Assembly: GCA_028288705.1 (NCBI GenBank)
Contig: JAQBNH010000006.1
Location: forward strand, 1 to 64,000
Source: Ferruginibacter sp.
GTDB lineage: Bacteria; Bacteroidota; Bacteroidia; Chitinophagales; Chitinophagaceae
Length of the DNA: 64,000 nucleotides
Direction: 5' to 3'
Part shown: positions 54,863 to 64,000 of the stretch, piece after piece
How positions within the stretch are numbered: the stretch's first letter is position 1
How the letters are laid out: each line of letters begins with the position of its first letter
The notes under the pieces: generated by a model
The model's database searches: none
The model's input: only the letters and a program-made list of their open reading frames with translations
Told to the model about the DNA's origin: nothing
Position numbers and translations under genes: made by a program

Positions 54863-55861
54863 ATGACGAAAATTACTGCAGCCATAACCAGCGTTGGCGG
54901 CTATGTTCCGGAATACAGGCTTACGAATAAGGAATTGGAAACAATGGTGGATACCAACGATGAATGGATCAGGTCCAGAACAGGTGTTGAAGAAAGAAGA
55001 ATATTGAAAGGCGAAGGATTGGGCAGCAGCGACATGGGTGTGGAAGCAGTGAAAGAAATCCTCGCAAAAAAAGGCATTGATCCTGCAGAAATCGATTGCC
55101 TGATTTGTGCGACAGTAACACCGGATATGGTTTTTCCGGCCACGGCCAACATCATCTGTGATAAAGCAGGCTTAACCAATGCTTTTAGTTTTGATATGGG
55201 CGCCGCCTGCTCAGGTTTTCTCTTTGCACTCACCACAGGTTCCAGCCTGATCGAAAGCGGACGTTATAAAAAAATCATTGTTGTAGGCGTAGATAAAATG
55301 AGCAGCATCATCGATTACAGCGACCGCGCCACTTGTATCATTTTTGGAGATGGCGCAGGCGCTGTGTTACTGGAGCCTTCTGTTGATGAAACCGGGGTAA
55401 AAGACAGCATTTTAAAAAGCGATGGCTCTGGCCGGCAGTATTTACATATGAAAGCCGGCGGATCGGTAAAACCGGCAACTGTGGAAACGGTTTTAGCAAA
55501 AGAACATTACGTTTACCAGGAAGGGCAGGCTGTATTTAAATTTGCGGTGAAAGGCATGGCCGATGTGAGCTATGAACTGATGCAAAGGAACAACCTCACA
55601 GCCGACGATATTGCGTGGCTGGTGCCGCACCAGGCAAACCTGCGGATCATCGACGCAACGGCGAACCGGATGGACCTGCCAAAAGAAAAAGTAATGATCA
55701 ACATCCAGAAATATGGTAACACCACGGCGGGTACTTTGCCACTCTGCCTCTGGGATTGGGAAAAGCAATTAAAAAAGGGAGATAATGTTATCCTTGCTGC
55801 ATTTGGCGGTGGTTTCACCTGGGGTGCAACATGGATCAAATGGGCTTACGATAGCAACTAA
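54863..55861 (+). CDS. fabH: Beta-ketoacyl-ACP synthase III
   Basis: The 332-residue enzyme condenses acetyl- or branched acyl-CoA with malonyl-ACP to start fatty acid synthesis; Bacteroidota often use branched starters. The Cys-His-Asn triad is visible as [13 protein letters not shown] (near residue 115), [12 protein letters not shown] (near 253) and [11 protein letters not shown] (near 283). ATG 54863 is in a normal position. It is divergent from ruvA-sprA. Confidence 0.95.
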   Translation: MTKITAAITSVGGYVPEYRLTNKELETMVDTNDEWIRSRTGVEERRILKGEGLGSSDMGVEAVKEILAKKGIDPAEIDCLICATVTPDMVFPATANIICDKAGLTNAFSFDMGAACSGFLFALTTGSSLIESGRYKKIIVVGVDKMSSIIDYSDRATCIIFGDGAGAVLLEPSVDETGVKDSILKSDGSGRQYLHMKAGGSVKPATVETVLAKEHYVYQEGQAVFKFAVKGMADVSYELMQRNNLTADDIAWLVPHQANLRIIDATANRMDLPKEKVMINIQKYGNTTAGTLPLCLWDWEKQLKKGDNVILAAFGGGFTWGATWIKWAYDSN

Positions 55862-55886
55862 GCGATCGCCCGGCCAAAAGAGGTAA

Positions 55887-55894
55887 TATTTTTG
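55887..55894 (+). promoter_or_regulatory. -7 box TATTTTTG of the subtilase gene
   Basis: TATTTTTG at 55887-55894 fully matches TAnnTTTG, 30 nt before the ATG at 55925, leaving a leader with a small GGGAA/TTCCC inverted repeat. Confidence 0.55.
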
Positions 55895-55924
55895 CAGTAG
55901 ATTTGGGAACCTAATTCCCGGTGT

Positions 55925-57874
55925 ATGAAAAAATATCTACCTCTTTTTTTTTGCTGTATGTTTTTTTGTTTCAGCGGGAAGGCGCAATTCAGCCGCTATA
56001 TCATCCGGTTTAAGGATAAAGCCAATAACTCTTTCAGCATCGCCAACCCCGCACAATTCCTGAGCCCGAGGGCGATCCAGAAAAGAACGCGTTATAATAT
56101 TTCCATAGATAGCACAGATTTGCCTGTTACTTCCCGTTACCTCGACAGCCTTCGTGCAGCCGGTGCCGTTACGATCTTAAATACTTCCAAATGGCTGAAC
56201 CAGGCGGCGATCAAAACCACGGATGCTGCAGCTTTACAGCGGATCAGCGATATGCCTTTTGTGATCAGTGCAACACCCATTGGCTCTTTTGCCGGCAATG
56301 TTCCGGTGATTAAAGAACTCGATCCGCCTGCTGATTTCCAACCACCGTCAGGCCCTGTTCCGCAAAGTTTATTGACAGATTATTATGCCTATGGCCGCTC
56401 CAACGGCCAGGTGAAAATTCATAAAGGCGAGTTCTTACACAACCTCGGGTTCCGGGGTAATGGTATGCAACTCGCGATGATGGATGCCGGATTTTATCAC
56501 TACTTATCCCTGCCCACTTTTGACAGCATCCGGCTGAATAATCAAATATTGGGCACCTGGGATTTTGTCGCCAATGAAGCCAGTGTTGATGAAGACAACA
56601 ATCATGGTATGCAATGCCTGAGCACGATTGCGGCGAATTTGCCCGGCTCCTTTATAGGCACGGCGCCCAAGACGTCCTTCTATCTGTATCGCACCGAAGA
56701 CGTATCCAGCGAATATCCTGTAGAGGAACAGAATTATGCCGCTGCGCTGGAACGCGCGGATAGCGCAGGAGCAGATGTTTCCTCTACTTCCCTTGGCTAT
56801 TATAATTTTGACAACGCATCACTGAATTACACTTATGCCAGCATGAATGGTAATACAACGATCAGTGCCCGTGCAGCGGATATGGCGGCAAAAAAAGGCA
56901 TGTTGCTCGTGGTGGCAGTGGGGAACGAAGGTGGCAGTGCCTGGCATTATCTCATTACGCCTTCGGATGCAGATAGCGTGTTGGCAGTAGGTGCGGTGGA
57001 TACGCTTGGAAATGTAGCGGGGTTCAGTAGTTACGGACCGAGTAGCGATGGCCAGGTTAAACCCGGCGTTGCGGCGGTAGGACTGGCAGCCGTTGTGGCG
57101 AATATCAACACAGGAACGCCCATCTATAACAACGGAACCTCATTCGCGTGCCCGAATATGGCCGGCCTGGCAACTTGTTTATGGCAGGCCTTTCCGGAAA
57201 TAAATAATATGGGGATCATTGATGCATTGCAGCGCTCGGCGTCAAAGTTTTCAACGCCCGATACACGCGTAGGGTACGGCATTCCGGATATGAAAAAAAG
57301 CTTTGTGCTTCTGCTGAAAAGATTATACACCCAACAGGCTGTCATCAATCAATGTAAAGTAAATATCAACCTGAAATTAAAAACAGGTAATAATATGTCG
57401 CTGATCGTAGAAAGGAAAACAGCAGGTGAACCAGGTTTTTCTGTATTGCAGACATTGCCCGGAACTGGCGCATTTAGTTTACAGGATATCAGTCTTACCG
57501 ATGACCTAAGCAACTCCAATACCGGGGCGGTAAACTATCGTTTTAAAATGGCTGTTGATACCGACACCAGTTTCTATCTGGATTCCGTAGTGTTGAATTA
57601 TGCGCAGCCTTGTGATCCCACTGCTAATGCCATCCTGGTGGGTCCAAACCCTGCCAGTAGTACCCTGAATATTTCGATTGCGCGCACGACTGCAGCTAAG
57701 GTTGCTATTGTATTAAATAATGCAGCCGGACAAAAAATTTATTCAAAGGATTTTCAGCAGGCAGTGGGTGTACGGGTAGAATCAATCCCAATGAAAAACC
57801 TGAATCACGGTGTTTATTTTTTAACGATCTATATCGACAATAAAAAAGCGCATGCGCAAAAGATCCTGCACTAA
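55925..57874 (+). CDS. Secreted S8 (subtilisin-like) serine protease with type IX sorting domain
   Basis: A 649-residue protease with a signal peptide (FFCCMFFCFSGKAQ), an inhibitor-like propeptide region (about 20-150), and the S8 catalytic domain: MDAGF (Asp, near 187), NNHGMQCLSTIAANLPG (His, near 225), the GNEGGSAWH oxyanion-type motif near 339 and NGTSFACPNMAGL (Ser, near 403). A C-terminal domain starting VGPNPASSTLNISI near 575 ends in KKAHAQKILH and is a type A sorting domain. It is probably exported by the SprA system. Its stop overlaps the opposite-strand RsmB-like gene by 4 nt. Confidence 0.92.
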   Translation: MKKYLPLFFCCMFFCFSGKAQFSRYIIRFKDKANNSFSIANPAQFLSPRAIQKRTRYNISIDSTDLPVTSRYLDSLRAAGAVTILNTSKWLNQAAIKTTDAAALQRISDMPFVISATPIGSFAGNVPVIKELDPPADFQPPSGPVPQSLLTDYYAYGRSNGQVKIHKGEFLHNLGFRGNGMQLAMMDAGFYHYLSLPTFDSIRLNNQILGTWDFVANEASVDEDNNHGMQCLSTIAANLPGSFIGTAPKTSFYLYRTEDVSSEYPVEEQNYAAALERADSAGADVSSTSLGYYNFDNASLNYTYASMNGNTTISARAADMAAKKGMLLVVAVGNEGGSAWHYLITPSDADSVLAVGAVDTLGNVAGFSSYGPSSDGQVKPGVAAVGLAAVVANINTGTPIYNNGTSFACPNMAGLATCLWQAFPEINNMGIIDALQRSASKFSTPDTRVGYGIPDMKKSFVLLLKRLYTQQAVINQCKVNINLKLKTGNNMSLIVERKTAGEPGFSVLQTLPGTGAFSLQDISLTDDLSNSNTGAVNYRFKMAVDTDTSFYLDSVVLNYAQPCDPTANAILVGPNPASSTLNISIARTTAAKVAIVLNNAAGQKIYSKDFQQAVGVRVESIPMKNLNHGVYFLTIYIDNKKAHAQKILH

Positions 57875-59040
57875 TCTTTCGTTGTAAAAACTGCTACAAA
57901 CATAGTATCAGCACGGTTTTCATACCCATTGATATAATGGCTGGAAATAAATTTTAAGTTTGTTCCTTCCGCGAGATATTGTACATTTTGCTCGTTCTCT
58001 GCAGCAAAAACAGAACAAGTGATGTAGAAGAAAAGTCCGCCGCTATCCAGATGTGCGGCAGCGCGCGACGCAATCTTTTTCTGCAACGCGGAATATTCGG
58101 CCAATTGCTTTTCCTTGAAATAATATAACTGCTCCGGTGTACGGCTCCAGGTACCACTACCTGTGCAGGGAGCATCACAAATAATCAGTGGAAAATTCGG
58201 CCAGTCGAATGGCAATAGACGCGTAAGGTCTGCAACGCCACTGCTGCGAATGGCCACGCGAGCTTCTTTGAGTCGGAGCTTTAAATTCTGTAAAATATTT
58301 TCACGTATATCTGTTACCGTGAGGTCAGGTTTTTTGTCCAGCCTGTCATACAACAAAATAGATTTCCCGCCACTGGCTGCACAACAATCCCAGGCCGCAA
58401 TTTTAGGGTCTTTGCTGAAACGATCGAAGATTCCCGGCTCGTCGAAAACCTGTTGTGAACTCAGGTCCTGCACCAGCACTTCTTCATTCAGCGTTAACAC
58501 ATTTTGTAATGCAGACGCATTACGTAACCGCAGCGCATCTTCGCCCATTTCTTCAAAACCAATAGCGGCAGCAGTGAGTTTGTGTAATGCCTGCTCTTTC
58601 TTCCCGGGGCGGATGCGCAGGAAAAGATCAGGTTGCTGCAAAAGGGAAAGAGAAAATTTATTTGCATCAACTGCTTCTCCAATCTCTCCAGCAAAAGGGA
58701 AAATATCCTCCCACACAATTCCCAACAATTCCAGTTTTTCCGGCAATGCCCATTCAATATGTTCATTTAGCTCAGGCTTTAGCAACTCCAACAGTGGACT
58801 GCTGGTATTTTCACAGAGGAAAGCGCCATTCAGGATCTTATCTGTAATAGCGAGCGAAGGAAAAGCACGTCCGACCCTGAAATAATGGTAGCAAAGCGTA
58901 CCGATCTTCTTCCGGTCGGTAGAGCCGTATTTTTTATCAGCAGCAAAAAACTTCTTCAGGTGCAGCGCAAAGGGTTGCGGTGGCTGATAGGTTTCGATAA
59001 TGCGGGTAGCCGCTGCTAAGTAAGAATGATATCTGCTCAT
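57871..59040 (-). CDS. RsmB/NOP-family 16S rRNA (cytosine-5) methyltransferase
   Basis: The 389-residue SAM-dependent methyltransferase has the AdoMet motif DCCAASGGKS near residue 233, the DAPCTGSGTWSRTPEQL motif near 300-316 holding the first conserved Cys, and the catalytic YITCSVF near 346. The N-terminal about 150 residues are a helical RNA-binding region as in RsmB. I start at 59040 (MSRYHSYLAA); 32 more in-frame residues to 59136 would include the odhB terminator hairpin. The gene overlaps the subtilase stop by 4 nt. Confidence 0.85.
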   Translation of the reverse strand: MSRYHSYLAAATRIIETYQPPQPFALHLKKFFAADKKYGSTDRKKIGTLCYHYFRVGRAFPSLAITDKILNGAFLCENTSSPLLELLKPELNEHIEWALPEKLELLGIVWEDIFPFAGEIGEAVDANKFSLSLLQQPDLFLRIRPGKKEQALHKLTAAAIGFEEMGEDALRLRNASALQNVLTLNEEVLVQDLSSQQVFDEPGIFDRFSKDPKIAAWDCCAASGGKSILLYDRLDKKPDLTVTDIRENILQNLKLRLKEARVAIRSSGVADLTRLLPFDWPNFPLIICDAPCTGSGTWSRTPEQLYYFKEKQLAEYSALQKKIASRAAAHLDSGGLFFYITCSVFAAENEQNVQYLAEGTNLKFISSHYINGYENRADTMFVAVFTTKD

Positions 59041-59042
59041 AA

Positions 59043-59064
59043 TAAAAAAGGCCGGAGTCACCGG
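59043..59064 (-). terminator. Terminator after odhB, just before the rsmB-like start
   Basis: On the minus strand GCCGG-TGACT-CCGGC (plus-strand 59064-59050) is followed by CTTTTTTATT. The rRNA methyltransferase start at 59040 lies 3 bases beyond the T-run, so its own promoter would have to be inside or upstream of this hairpin. Confidence 0.6.
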
Positions 59065-59194
59065 CATGATACTAACAAACGTCTCCGCCTGTTCTGCTTT
59101 TACTCTTGCAGGGGCCTGTTCGCTCATTTCACGCACTTGATACGAATCAGTCCCCTATCAGGTATATAGCAGGGTTATGGTTGATTGCTTGAAT

Positions 59195-60415
59195 TTATAG
59201 TTCCAGTAAAGCGTCTACCGGGTCTTTGCCAAATAGCAGCAAGGAAGGATTTTCCAGTAATTGTTTAACGGTTACGAGGAAACCAACAGATTCACGTCCA
59301 TCGATGATCCGGTGATCATAACTTAAAGCTACATACATCATCGGCTTGATCACAACCTGCCCGTTAACTGCCATTGGGCGCTCCAGGATATTGTGCATAC
59401 CGAGGATTGCGCTTTGGGGAATGTTGATGATCGGTGTACTCATCATGGAACCGAAAATACCGCCATTGGTGATCGTGAACGTTCCACCCGTCATCTCTTC
59501 GATGGTAAGCTTGTTGTTTTTGGCTTTGGTTGCCAGTTCCACAACGGCTGCTTCCACTTCTGCCATACTCAGGCTTTCCGCGTTGCGGATAACCGGAACG
59601 ACGAGTCCTTTCGGGGCACTCACAGCGATTGATACATCACAATAGTCGTGGTAAATGATATTTTCTCCATCCAGGTAAGCATTTACCGAAGGAAATTTTT
59701 GCAGGGCGAAACAACAGGCTTTGGTAAAGAAACTCATGAAACCGAGGTTTACGCCGTGCTGCTCTTTGAATTTGTCTTTATATTTCTTGCGGATCTCCAT
59801 GATCGCGCTCATATCCACTTCGTTGAAAGTGGTGAGCATTGCCGTGCTGTTTTTTGCTTCTACCAGCCGGCGACTGATCGTTTTCCTGAGATTGCTCATT
59901 TTTTCCGGGCGGTCATTCCGGGTGAAAAGCGCTGTGCCCGGTTGACGGCCAGGATTATTCAGCAATTCGAGTACATCCTGCTTCATGATGCGGCCGTTAC
60001 TGCCCGAAGCGGTTATTTTTTTACTATCTACTTTTTTGTCTGCGATCATCGCCGCGGCGACAGGCGTAGCTTTAACGTCGGCCTGTTCTGTCTTTGCTGC
60101 TTCCTTAGCCGGTGCTGCTGCCACAGGTGCTGCTTTTGGCGTTTCTACCTGGGGCGCCGCTGCAGTTTCCGGGCGGGCAGCATCTGTATCAATTGAACAA
60201 ACAACGTCACCAATCGCCAGTGTGTCGCCTTCTTTAGCGATCTGCTTTACGGTTCCGGCCTGTTCGGCATTTATTTCAAATGTTGCTTTCTCACTTTCCA
60301 GTTCAGCAATTACTTCATCACGGTCTGCCCATTCGCCATCCTTTTTAAGCCATTTCACCAGGGTTACTTCGCTGATACTCTCGCCTACCGTGGGAACTTT
60401 GATTTCTATCGCCAT
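59195..60415 (-). CDS. odhB: Dihydrolipoamide succinyltransferase, 2-oxoglutarate dehydrogenase E2
   Basis: The 406-residue E2 subunit moves the succinyl group to CoA in the TCA cycle. It has one lipoyl domain with the lysine in [11 protein letters not shown] near residue 43, an Ala/Pro-rich linker (about 85-135), a peripheral-subunit-binding segment ([19 protein letters not shown], about 145-163) and the catalytic domain with [16 protein letters not shown] near 375. The start is 60415 ([13 protein letters not shown]). The E1 gene (odhA), often adjacent, is not next to it in this window. Confidence 0.93.
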   Translation of the reverse strand: MAIEIKVPTVGESISEVTLVKWLKKDGEWADRDEVIAELESEKATFEINAEQAGTVKQIAKEGDTLAIGDVVCSIDTDAARPETAAAPQVETPKAAPVAAAPAKEAAKTEQADVKATPVAAAMIADKKVDSKKITASGSNGRIMKQDVLELLNNPGRQPGTALFTRNDRPEKMSNLRKTISRRLVEAKNSTAMLTTFNEVDMSAIMEIRKKYKDKFKEQHGVNLGFMSFFTKACCFALQKFPSVNAYLDGENIIYHDYCDVSIAVSAPKGLVVPVIRNAESLSMAEVEAAVVELATKAKNNKLTIEEMTGGTFTITNGGIFGSMMSTPIINIPQSAILGMHNILERPMAVNGQVVIKPMMYVALSYDHRIIDGRESVGFLVTVKQLLENPSLLLFGKDPVDALLEL

Positions 60416-60661
60416 TTCTAGTATGTGTTTATTGCTGCAAATCTCGGTGAAAAATAGGAGGATGAAAATTATATTGAAAAAAACATTCTTCAAAATAATC
60501 CGAAATACTCCCATTGTGGTATATGAAATCAGATTTTTAATCCATATTTTTATGCTTCATTTCCATTATCATAAACCTGACATCAATTTATTAATACAAC
60601 AGGACGAGTTGCGTTCCCTTGCCGTATCGTAATGTCCTGCATAAAAACAAAATTTAGCCTT

Positions 60662-62338
60662 ATGCAAATAAATAAATACAAAACACTGGTTGCTGCCTGT
60701 TGCTTACTGGCAATGCAAAGCCAGGCGCAATTGTATGTTGAAAGTGGCGCTACGCTTTACATCGAATCCGGCGCTACGGTAACCGTACAAGGCGACCTCA
60801 CCTCAAATGCCAACATCCAGGGGCCGGGTAAGATCCAGTTAAAGGGCCCTGCTTTACAAAATGTAAACATGAACGGCTTTTCCGTTTCCAATATGGAACT
60901 GGATAATTCTGCCAATGCCGTTCTAACGGGTGCCGCGCAGGTGACTACGAACTTCCTGTTTACAAATGGCAGGATATTGTTTGGCGCCAACAACCTTACG
61001 TTGGGCAGTGCTGCGACAATATCCGGTGCAAGTAATATCAGTTATTTCGTCACGAACGGTGCCGGAAGACTTAAAAAATCTGCGCTTGGAAACACAGCAT
61101 TCCTCTTTCCTGTAGGAAATAGTGCTACTTCTTATAACCCTGTGAGTATTACGAATGCAGGGACAGTGGACGATATCGCTGTTGGAAGCCTGGCTAATGT
61201 GTACACGAACGGACTTACCGGTACCGCTATCACTAAAGAAGTGGCTGATGCAAGCTGGGATATTAGCGAAGCCGTTGCCGGCGGAAGCAATCTTACGCTA
61301 ACCACAAGCTGGTACACGGCTGATGAACTTCCGGGATTTAACCGTGCTAAAAGCGGTATCTCTAATTACATTCCGACGCCGGGTCCAACGCAGGGCTGGG
61401 ACTTGCTGAACAGCCAGGTTACTGCTGCATCAGGAACCGGTGTTCACCCAACTCCTTATACTTTTACCCGTACCGGTATCACTTCAACGGGAGCCTTTGC
61501 GGTAGGATTTCGCCCTGTGTTGAGCCCGTTACTGGTTACGCCAAAAATATTCCTGCAGGCTTCCTACAATGGTACCGCATTAATGGATGATAAACTGCGC
61601 ACCGTTACAGTTGCTGCAAGCGGAACGACCGATGCAACGCATGGTGTGATTCCAACAACAGAACCTTATTCCGCGATCGGTGGTGCTAATTTCACGTCCA
61701 GTGGAAGTGGTGGAGGTGAAACCATTACGCCTGGTGTGTTCGGCATTGCGGCCAGTTCAACAGCAAACGACATCGTTGACTGGGTATTTCTTCAACTGCA
61801 TGATGGTACAACTGGAACGGTAGTTTCTTCAAGAGCAGCCTTGCTAAAAAGAAATGGCGACATCGTTGAAACTGATGGTGTATCACCTGTGAACTTTGCA
61901 GGAAATGCAGCAGCGAGTTATTATGTTTCTATCAAACACAGGAATCACCTGGGTATCCGCACAGCAGGCAATCTCTCCTTGGCAAAAACGACTAACACGG
62001 CTTATAACTTTAGCGATAATCTTACGAAAGCTTATAACAATCCGGCAATCACCAACAACCCTGCAATGATTACACTCGCAGCAGGAGTTTATGGTTTATA
62101 TACCGGAAATGCAAATAGCGATATCTCGGTAAGAGTTACAGGTAATGCCTCCCTTTCTGATTACCAACGCATCCTTACAACATTAGGCAGTGCCCTTACT
62201 GTAGGTCCAACATATTCTGCGAGTGATGTAAACATGGATGGAACAGTCCGCGTTACAGGAACTGCCTCTCTTTCTGATTATTTAAAAATATTAACTGCTT
62301 TGGGAAGCGGATTGATCATCGTTAACCAACACCAATAA
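60662..62338 (+). CDS. Secreted protein with two C-terminal dockerin-like repeats
   Basis: The 558-residue protein has a signal peptide (LVAACCLLAMQSQAQ), an N-terminal beta-solenoid-like stretch of glycine/valine repeats (YVESGATLYIESGATVTVQG, then SNANIQGPGKIQLKG), a beta-rich middle, and two C-terminal repeats of the form (S)DVNMDGTVRVTGTASLSDYL preceded by an earlier RVTGNASLSDYQRILTTLG copy. These resemble dockerin-type calcium loops (D-N-D-G spacing) followed by a helix. It has no normal sorting domain, so its attachment is unclear. It lies 11 nt before the next secreted gene, and the start is the ATG at 60662. Confidence 0.7.
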   Translation: MQINKYKTLVAACCLLAMQSQAQLYVESGATLYIESGATVTVQGDLTSNANIQGPGKIQLKGPALQNVNMNGFSVSNMELDNSANAVLTGAAQVTTNFLFTNGRILFGANNLTLGSAATISGASNISYFVTNGAGRLKKSALGNTAFLFPVGNSATSYNPVSITNAGTVDDIAVGSLANVYTNGLTGTAITKEVADASWDISEAVAGGSNLTLTTSWYTADELPGFNRAKSGISNYIPTPGPTQGWDLLNSQVTAASGTGVHPTPYTFTRTGITSTGAFAVGFRPVLSPLLVTPKIFLQASYNGTALMDDKLRTVTVAASGTTDATHGVIPTTEPYSAIGGANFTSSGSGGGETITPGVFGIAASSTANDIVDWVFLQLHDGTTGTVVSSRAALLKRNGDIVETDGVSPVNFAGNAAASYYVSIKHRNHLGIRTAGNLSLAKTTNTAYNFSDNLTKAYNNPAITNNPAMITLAAGVYGLYTGNANSDISVRVTGNASLSDYQRILTTLGSALTVGPTYSASDVNMDGTVRVTGTASLSDYLKILTALGSGLIIVNQHQ

Positions 62339-62349
62339 TAACCATCTTT

Positions 62350-63528
62350 ATGAAAAAAATATATTGCTTCTTAATAGCGGCGTTTTGTTTCGGTCTGACC
62401 AGTTTTGCTCAGCCTTATTTCCAGGCCAGCATGCGTAATGTGGGTAATACGCTCACCTTCTATATCAAACCAACCGGTGGAGATATCCCTGCAATGCGTT
62501 TCTCAGCCATTGAATTGTTTTTGAGAGTTGCTACCAGCGCTCCGGCGTTTACGTACGCCCCTACGGCTAATGGCCTTGGCCCTGTTACAGGCGCCATTTT
62601 TAACCTGCAACCGGAAAATGGTTATGGTTCAGAAGCAGGTTATTCAATCTATAGTTATGCATGGATTGCCGGTGCCAGCTTCTTACCAGCAGCACCTACT
62701 GTTTTCACCAACGGAACAGAGTATCCAATTTTCAGTACAACTGTAAACGGCGCTACGGGCCAACAACTGAGCTCGATAGAACTGATCCACAACACCATCA
62801 ACGGTGGTTTTGCTTATGTAAATATCAGCGCATCCAATGGGGATAGTAAAGGGAATGTGGACAACTCGGGTGTGACATTTGGCAATGCTTTTTATGGCCC
62901 CGGCTTTACAATGTCTCCTTCCACTTCAGGTGGAACCAACCATTTGCTTCCTTTGGCAGCGGTTCCATTGCCTGTTAAATTTCTTTCCTTCACGGCTACA
63001 AAAAAGAACAACGATGCGGAATTAAACTGGGTTGTTGCCAATGAAAGTTCCTTAACCGATCATTATGAGTTACAGCGCAGTACCAATAATGTTGACTTTG
63101 CTACTTTTACTTCAGTTGCTGCAGGATCTTCCAGCAATGCTAACTATGTAAAACTAGACGCAGAGCTTTCTACCTTCCGTTCTGCTTCCGTTGTTTATTA
63201 TCGTGTTAAGCAGGTTGATCAGGATGGCAAGTTCACTTATTCTGAAATCCGTTCAATAGGGTTAACGAAAGGAAATGCATTTTCTATCTATCCAAACCCT
63301 GTAAGAGACAATGCTACGCTCACACTTGACCTGGATGAAAAAGCAGCAGTCAACGTGAAAGTATTTGATGCCGCCGGCAAAGCAGTGTTGAATAAAAATA
63401 TTAATGCTAACAAAGGTTATAACAAAGAAGTGCTGAACCTGCAATTTTTACCAGCAGGAAAATACTCTGTTCACATAATTACGAACGGTACAGTCGCTAA
63501 AGACATTCCGATCGTTGTAGCTGATTAA
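62350..63528 (+). CDS. Secreted protein with type A sorting domain
   Basis: A 392-residue exported protein. Signal peptide (FLIAAFCFGLTSFAQ), a cohesin-like or beta-sandwich N-terminal part (about 20-210), a linker LPLAAVPLPVKFLSFTATKK that in Bacteroidota precedes a fibronectin-type module (about 212-310; ELNWVVANESSLTDHYELQR), and the C-terminal sorting domain from SIYPNPVRDNATLTLDL near 315 to IPIVVAD. The last part is cleaved on type IX export. Given its position after a dockerin-like protein, an N-terminal cohesin role is conceivable but not shown. The two genes form one operon. Confidence 0.78.
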   Translation: MKKIYCFLIAAFCFGLTSFAQPYFQASMRNVGNTLTFYIKPTGGDIPAMRFSAIELFLRVATSAPAFTYAPTANGLGPVTGAIFNLQPENGYGSEAGYSIYSYAWIAGASFLPAAPTVFTNGTEYPIFSTTVNGATGQQLSSIELIHNTINGGFAYVNISASNGDSKGNVDNSGVTFGNAFYGPGFTMSPSTSGGTNHLLPLAAVPLPVKFLSFTATKKNNDAELNWVVANESSLTDHYELQRSTNNVDFATFTSVAAGSSSNANYVKLDAELSTFRSASVVYYRVKQVDQDGKFTYSEIRSIGLTKGNAFSIYPNPVRDNATLTLDLDEKAAVNVKVFDAAGKAVLNKNINANKGYNKEVLNLQFLPAGKYSVHIITNGTVAKDIPIVVAD

Positions 63529-63554
63529 CCTTTCATACATTCTTCTTCATACAT

Positions 63555-63586
63555 AAGGCTTCGCTCATTTTGAGCGGGGCTTTTTT
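63555..63586 (+). terminator. Terminator of the secreted-protein operon
   Basis: AAGGCTTCGCTCA and TGAGCGGGGCTTT form a 13-bp stem with G-T pairs and a TTT loop, then TTTTTT. Confidence 0.85.
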
Positions 63587-63602
63587 GTTGACATCCGGGC
63601 AC

Positions 63603-63627
63603 AAAAAAAGCGCTTCGTGGGAAGCGC
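63603..63627 (-). terminator. Terminator of rpoD
   Basis: On the minus strand GCGCTTC and GAAGCGC (plus-strand 63621-63627 and 63610-63616) pair around CCAC, followed by TTTTTTT. Confidence 0.85.
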
Positions 63628-63647
63628 CGTATTAATAAAATGTAGTG

Positions 63648-64000
63648 TTACGCACCGAGATAGCTGCGAAGCAATTTACACCTGGATGTACTGCGTAATT
63701 TCGTGATCGCCTTATCTTTAATCTGCCGTACCCTTTCCCGCGTGAGGCTAAAACGTTCGCCGATATCTTCGAGGCTTAGCGGGTGATCAATCCCCAATCC
63801 GAAGAAATAACGGATCACTTCTTTTTGCCTTTCAGTTAAAGTACTTAAAGAACGTTCAATTTCTGTATGAAGTGAAGCTGTTACTACTAAGGCGTTATCG
63901 GTTCCTACTGCGTCATGATTGATCAGCACATCTACCAGCGTGCTGTCTTCTCCGTCAGATAAAGGCTGATCCATACTTACGTGCCTTGCCGCAACACCCA
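63648..64000 (-). CDS. rpoD: Primary sigma factor RpoD/SigA, C-terminal part (cut by window edge)
   Basis: The open frame runs past the right edge, so only the last about 117 residues are seen. They carry the end of region 3 (HVSMDQPLSDGEDSTLVDVL) and region 4 with a helix-turn-helix: LTERQKEVIRYFFGLG, LSLEDIGERFSLTRERVRQI and KAITKLRSTSRCKLLRSYLG. Region 4 recognises the -33 element of promoters. The first Met of the apparent small frame (63974) is not the true start. Confidence 0.93.
   Translation of the reverse strand, partial: GVAARHVSMDQPLSDGEDSTLVDVLINHDAVGTDNALVVTASLHTEIERSLSTLTERQKEVIRYFFGLGIDHPLSLEDIGERFSLTRERVRQIKDKAITKLRSTSRCKLLRSYLGA

Noticed and set aside
57871..59136. Extended start of the rRNA methyltransferase at 59136
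   Set aside because: The extra 32 residues cover the odhB terminator hairpin; the family-like N-terminus begins at 59040.
63648..63974. Separate 108-residue gene at the right edge
   Set aside because: The frame continues without a stop to base 64000 and matches the RpoD C-terminus, so it is part of a larger cut gene.

Overview
The window looks like a chromosome segment from a Bacteroidota bacterium, most likely of the Chitinophagaceae/Sphingobacteriia side. The evidence is a type IX secretion pore gene (sprA), several secreted proteins with type IX sorting domains, a SusC/SusD pair, Bacteroidota-type promoters (TAnnTTTG at -7) and almost no Shine-Dalgarno sequences. It carries housekeeping genes and surface or secreted protein genes. 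I see no insertion sequence, phage, tRNA, rRNA or CRISPR array.

Layout. 1-500: a 57-bp tandem repeat. 505-3202: a compact group of a small membrane coiled-coil protein, an ATP-grasp enzyme, a GntA/YcgG-type haem N-hydroxylase homologue and a DUF1989 protein. 3266-7368: a large PKD-repeat surface protein and a flavin amine oxidase. 7372-8002: three tandem 61-codon peptide genes of unknown function, one nearly identical pair, with a good promoter and a repeat-rich upstream region; this is the best candidate here for something undescribed. 8549-22679: core genes (LLM oxidoreductase, rpsG/rpsL, ilvE, a possible DNA polymerase III psi-like protein, rdgB, thioesterase, aroE, ComA-like phosphosulfolactate synthase, TPR protein, yidC, rplY, prs, radC, DUF3467).

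22751-31537: a SusC-SusD-DUF1735 operon without attached glycoside hydrolases, then an outer-membrane pair (helix-hairpin-helix barrel protein plus PorV/PorQ-like barrel). 31633-39884: folD, queE, a PorE-like OmpA protein, dprA, guaB, a DUF4105/Lnb-like membrane protein and an alpha/beta hydrolase. 39941-45929: two paralogous giant PKD surface proteins. 45977-60415: SDR, sprA with ruvA upstream, fabH, a secreted subtilase, an RsmB-type rRNA methyltransferase and odhB. 60662-63528: two secreted proteins, one with dockerin-like repeats and one with a type IX sorting domain. The right edge cuts rpoD.

The surface theme is consistent: SprA and a PorE-like protein belong to type IX secretion, and the PKD proteins, subtilase and the 62350 protein look like its cargo. 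A second theme is expression. Six genes have a -7 box ending only 3-5 nt before the ATG (a seventh with one mismatch), which predicts leaderless mRNAs, whereas ribosomal, yidC, comA-like and peptide genes have leaders of about 20 nt or more. All functional calls are from reading the sequence; no database search was possible.
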